A DNA stretch of 64,000 nucleotides from Protula sp. h YS-2021 (lineage: Eukaryota; Annelida; Polychaeta; Sabellida; Serpulidae). The notes under the pieces are model-generated. The model was not told the origin of the DNA and did not search any database. It saw nothing but the letters and a program-made list of their open reading frames with translations. The position numbers and the translations under genes are program-made. The number at the start of each line of letters is the position of its first letter. The stretch's first letter is position 1. The stretch is taken from contig OX457031.1 of assembly GCA_949752745.1 (NCBI GenBank), positions 49,634,162-49,698,161 on the forward strand, written 5' to 3'. Positions 59,721 through 64,000 of this stretch are shown piece by piece.

Positions 59721-60794
59721 CCCAGTAAGCACAGAAAATTTTCCCATGTGGGATACGTATGGGTTTTAATTGGGATTTGCATGGGAAGGTGGGAAAGGGG
59801 AAAACCCATATTCATCCCGTGGAGAAAGGAGCCATTTCTGGGTGGGAAATGCCTGGGTTTTCCCACCCTGGGAAACCCCCTGTAAAATACACATAAAATA
59901 TGAATGGGAATACCCACGTAAATCCCACCCGGGTAAACCCAGGTGGGTCCCAACTGGGAAATGCATGGGCAACTCCATGTCATATTTTTCCCATCTTCAC
60001 CATTATCTGGGATTTCCATAGGAAGGCCCAGGATGGGAATTATCTGGGAAACACATGGGTTTTACTTGGGAAAAGCATAGCCCAGTAAGCACAGAAAATT
60101 TTCCCATGTGGGATACGTATGGGTTTTATATATTATACATTTGAATTCCCACGTAAAATTTCATTAGAAGTCATTTGTATATTACACGTATATTTTACGT
60201 GGGATTTCCCATATGGGCATTCCCATGTAAAATACACGTATATTACACGTATATTTTACGTGGGATTTCCCATATGGGCATTCCCATGTAAAATACAGGT
60301 ATATTATGCGCAGTCTGGCAATGTGGGCTTATTATCGCAGACCGGAAACAGCCGCCATTGAGCGATAATATATTTAAATTTTGCTACATTCTGCATATTT
60401 TGGTGGAGGGCTGCATTTTTTCTAAGTATAATCGAAAGTTAGACATGGAAATACCAATTTCACTAAAATTTTTATGCTTAAAATTCTTTTAAGGAGTACT
60501 TTATAACTACACTATAGTTATAAAGGTTCATGTCTGTGTATTCGATGGAGTTATCGTGTATGCCCAGAGTGGGTCGTCCCATGTAAAACCCGTGGAGACA
60601 CCATTTTTTTGACCAAAATCTGCCCGGGAATGCCCATGTATTTCCCGTATGGATTATGCGTGGGAATTCCGACCATGGATTTTACCTCGATTTTTGTCTC
60701 ATTCCCATGCAAATCCCATGCATGGGATTCACGTGGGAAGGACCAAAAATAACCCTGGGTTTTACATGGGTTTTACTTGGGTGTGCTTACCGGG
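59721..60794. mobile_element. TIR element inserted into the 33-bp minisatellite, TA target duplication
   Basis: Begins CCCAGTAAGCACA and ends TGTGCTTACCGGG (one mismatch in 13). Flanked by TA on both sides; removing it restores a perfect minisatellite unit. The interior is rich in CCCATGTAAAACCCATGGG-type palindromic words, and the first 48 bp recur at 60081-60128. It has no transposase, so it is non-autonomous; the TA duplication suits several superfamilies. Confidence 0.82.
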
Positions 60795-61770
60795 TACTCA
60801 GTATCTCACAAAATGCTGCGGACAAACTACTCAGTATGTCACAAAATACTGCGGACAAACTACTCAGTATCTCACAAAATGCTGCGGACAAACTAGTCAG
60901 TATCTCACAAAGTGATGCGGATAAACTACTCAGTATCTCACGAAATGCTGCAGACAAACTACTCAGTATCTCACAAAATGCTGCGGACAAACTACTCAGT
61001 ATCTCACAAAATGCTGCGGACAAACTACTCAGTATCTCACAAAGTGATGCGGATAAACTACTCAGTATCTCACAAAATGCTGCGGACAAACTAGTCAGTA
61101 TCTCACAAAGTGATGCGGATAAACTACTCAGTATCTCACAAAATGCTGCGGACAAACTACTCAGTATGTCACAAAATACTGCGGACAAACTACTCAGTAT
61201 CTCACAAAATGCTGCGAACAAACTACTCAGTATCTCACAAAATGCTGCGGACAAACTACTCAGTATCTCACAAAATGCTGCGGACAAACTAGTCAGTATC
61301 TCACAAAGTGATGCGGATAAACTACTCAGTATCTCACAAAATGCTGCGGACAAACTAGTCAGTATCTCACAAAGTGATGCGGATAAACTACTCAGTATCT
61401 CACAAAATGCTGCGGACAAACTACTCAGTATCTCACAAAATGCTGCGGACAAACTAGTCAGTATGTCACAAAATACTGCGGACAAACTACTCAGTATCTC
61501 ACAAAATGCTGCGAACAAACTACTCAGTATCTCACAAAATGCTGCGGACAAACTACTCAGTATCTCACAAAATGCTGCGGACAAACTAGTCAGTATCTCA
61601 CAAAGTGATGCGGATAAACTACTCAGTATCTCACAAAATGCTGCGGACAAACTACTCAGTATCTCACAAAATGCTGCGGACAAACTAGTCAGTATCTCAC
61701 AAAGTGATGCGGATAAACTACTCAGTATCTCACAAAAATGCTGCGGACAAACTACTCAGTATCTCCAGTA
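60795..61770. repeat. 33-bp minisatellite, right block (about 29 units) with higher-order pattern
   Basis: Same unit as 59309-59720. Variants (CTAGTCAG, GATGCGGATAAAC, ATACTGCGG, GCTGCGAAC) recur in the same order about nine units apart, giving a higher-order period near 297 bp. The 398-codon (+) and 298-codon (-) frames are by-products. Confidence 0.95.
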
Positions 61771-62039
61771 TCTCAATCAATACACAGAGTTTTCACCTAT
61801 TTTCTTTGTGCTGCGATTTCGACAAGTATCAGTCGATCCGGATCAAACCTAGGCGCTGCACACCTGCAATATATGTTTCTTCACTGCATGAAGTTTAGAA
61901 ACTGTGGAAAGAAGGCTTCACACAAATATGTATGCGGGCAAAGTTGAGTGCACAAATGTTTACAGATGGACGGACGGACAGACGGAGCAATAGCTCTCAG
62001 CAAAATTTTGGCTGGAGCTTAAACAGTTATTCTCACATG

Positions 62040-62865
62040 GTATCAAAGATACCATATGAGGTGGAAATGCTTAGAATTCTCCACCTATTTTTTTATTATT
62101 ATTTATTCATTTTTTTTAAGTTTTCGGCCAAAATCTTGTTCGCACTTCTCGTCCAAAACCGCTGGGCGTAGAAAGTTGAAACTTAGCACAGGTACGTAGA
62201 CCAACGTGAACTGGATCTGTGCTGAATTTCAGTGACCTTAAGCATTGTCTTCAAGGTCAAATTCAAGGCCAAAGATCAATTTCGGCCAAATTTTTGTTCG
62301 AGCTTCTCCTCCAAAACTGCTAGGCGCAGAAAGTTGAGACTTGGCACACATACGCAGACTAACGTGAACTGGATCTGTGCTGAATTTTAGCGGCCTTGAG
62401 CATTGTTTTTAAGGTCAAAATTCAAGTTCAAAACTAAAAAAAAAACAAAGTATCAACAGAACAAAAATAAAATTAGCATATCTCGAAAACGGTTAGAGAT
62501 AGAACGTTTCTGACAGAATTTTCGACCCGTCCACTAGAAAGATATAATCTCGGCGAGCGCCACCCGGTCAGGTGCCGACATCGAAACCGGAAGTTGGCCA
62601 ATATCTCGAAAACGGTAGGAGATAAAGCAATTCTGAGTGAATTTTCGACCCTTTTGGTTTAAAAAACTTCTATAAAAGGGTATCTCGGCGAGCGCGACCC
62701 AGTCGGGGGACGATCGACGTCGAAACCGGAAGTTGGCCAATATCTCGTAAACGGTTGGAGATAAAGCAATTCAGAGTGAATTTTCGATCCTTTGGGTTTA
62801 AAACACTTCTATAAAAGGGTATCTTTCGATTTTCGACCCTTTGGGTTTGAAACACTTCTAGTTGT
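62040..62865. repeat. Helitron-type repeat region related to 1-830 and 28.7-29.5 kb
   Basis: Two modules with GAAAGTTGA(A/G)ACTT(A/G)GCACA and ACGTGAACTGGATCTGTGCT, then three units with TATCTCGAAAACGGTTAGAG, TTTTCGACCC and GGCGAGCG. It is preceded by GGACGGACGGACAGACGGAG (61967), also seen near 30035. Confidence 0.7.
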
Positions 62866-63009
62866 GTCTTTGTTTAAAAAATTTGTCTGAATGTGAAAAG
62901 TGCTTCCAAATTCTTTATTTTAATAATAAGCTTATAATAATACAGTTAGTGTGAGCTCCATGATTCTGTACTTTGTCTTAAGTTTCCTAATAAACCTCAA
63001 TATACCGTG

Positions 63010-63042
63010 TGAGACAATTGCGCTCGCGCAATTAGCTTCTAG
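63010..63042 (+). mobile_element. Helitron 3' end (hairpin and CTAG)
   Basis: AATTGCG, loop CTCG, CGCAATT form a perfect 7-bp stem, followed by AGCTTCTAG|T. This is the canonical Helitron terminus. The 5' end is not identified; it may lie in 62.0-62.9 kb. Confidence 0.6.
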
Positions 63043-64000
63043 TTTTAAGCTAATATTCCGTAGGTTCGGCCTTCGATTATCTCAAGTTGGTTTAATTTCG
63101 AGTCTAAGCGTAACTCATAACGATTATCAGAAATACTTAACGTTGTATGTTTATTGTGAGCTTTAATCAATTTCGCACCAAATCTACTGAGGTAAAATTT
63201 CCATTAATGAACAACGATGTGACCTTGGTTCTTCGAATAAAGATCTGTAAAGGAGGTTTAGAATTCTGCTAATTTACGCTAAGTATTTTCGTTCATTCGT
63301 CGTCTATTTATTATCATCCGGATTAATGGTAGAACAAACTACAGGTCAAAGCTAACACCACTAGTCAATGCCAGCTTAGTTCAAGGTATGGCGGTTTCTT
63401 ATTTAACAGTTTAACGGAACAACAGCGTGTGGACAAGGAGTTGTCGCTTCAGCGCTATACCACTCTTAACATTTCTCTGTATGGATTATCCGAGTTCTCA
63501 ACTGCACAGTGTTAAATTGATAAAAGGTATGTTATATAAAATAGAAAACCAAAACCCCATCGCCCCCCCCCCCCCCCCCCCACTTTCTACTCATCACCAT
63601 CCCGCCCCTGCCATTTGTTCACCGAGCTCAGTAGCAATGTCATTCCTAACAGACCCCATCGAAGATATTTAGCAGTATAGAACAGCAAGACAAATACGCT
63701 TATTTGAGCTTTCATGCTTTCTTTAAGTGGCACTTTGGTATTAACCTCCGTCTCATGTCGCGTTTTGTATAGATCGTTTGGTCCTGTTTGTTCGATTTGT
63801 TTGCAGAAATACAATAGAATTTTTCTGTGTGAGCCAGTCGAATGACGATAATAACAAAATCATAACTTATTTGCACACACCGTGTGAAATATATTAACTA
63901 ATCATTCTGTAGCCTAAATTTTTAAGCTCTTGTAGGAGAAATCGGTAACCGACACATTGTTCATAGATATATGCCGTGAAATGGTTCTGTGTGTTACAAG
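63043..64000. other. No gene recognised
   Basis: AT-rich flank with a C run (about 63565-63580). Short open frames on both strands lack domains. Confidence 0.35.

Noticed and set aside
60656..61852. 398-codon frame with 11-residue repeats, and a 298-codon frame on the opposite strand
   Set aside because: Both come from a 33-bp minisatellite; the same units occur without a single frame at 59.3-59.7 kb and no non-repeat domain is present.
62858..62862. CTAGT near 62858 as a possible Helitron 3' end
   Set aside because: It is a variant of the repeat unit's CACTTCTATAAAAG, with no GC hairpin before it.

Overview
The window is repeat-rich, AT-rich animal DNA. Several features point to a marine invertebrate, and a mollusc is plausible, but I cannot name the species: a split host gene with consensus GT/AG splice sites, DIRS-, Ngaro-, LINE-, Helitron- and Tc1-type elements, and many minisatellites, TA runs and unusually long C/G runs. 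No rRNA, convincing tRNA, CRISPR or prokaryotic operon was seen.

Host gene (minus strand, 37973 down to about 3554). Six exons with mostly matching phases encode a secreted or membrane-anchored protein: signal peptide, Reeler domain, DOMON domain, then a hydrophobic C-terminal tail before a stop. This is the ferric-chelate reductase 1 (FRRS1)-like Reeler/DOMON family, apparently without the cytochrome b561 membrane domain. At least one short exon (between exons 4 and 5) is unresolved. Intron 1 is about 29 kb and has been colonised by transposons.

Region by region. 1-830: tandem repeats with AGGTCA-type motifs. 4.7-5.05 kb: a minisatellite whose unit carries a consensus 5' splice site. 7.66-7.83 kb: a small hairpin element. 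15.08-15.60 kb: a Helitron2-like non-autonomous element, followed by a 289-bp tandem duplication. 17.15-18.29 kb: a roughly 60-bp minisatellite. 19.07-27.14 kb: a nearly complete DIRS-type tyrosine-recombinase retrotransposon (gag, RT/RNase H, recombinase, inverted repeats, internal complementary region) whose RT catalytic motif is lost by a small frame-changing deletion. 27.5-32.4 kb: a 4.9-kb foldback-like element with palindromic tips, packed with Helitron pieces and minisatellites. 35.7 kb: a long GAT microsatellite. 44.3-44.8 kb: a decayed Tc1 transposase. 47.3-48.7 kb: a decayed Ngaro-like retroelement. 51.7-54.6 kb: a LINE endonuclease fragment split by a 2.47-kb foldback element with a 10-bp target duplication, which itself holds a Helitron2-like element and a Tc1 pseudogene. 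54.65-56.69 kb: a third segment bounded by short-oligo inverted repeats. 59.3-61.8 kb: a 33-bp minisatellite split by a 1.07-kb TIR element with a TA duplication. 62.0-63.04 kb: Helitron-type repeats and a Helitron 3' hairpin end.

The most unusual theme is a group of foldback-like elements (27.5, 51.9 and 54.6 kb, plus a possible solo arm at 50.55 kb). Their terminal arms are arrays of 12-18-bp oligonucleotides, and no transposase of their own is visible.
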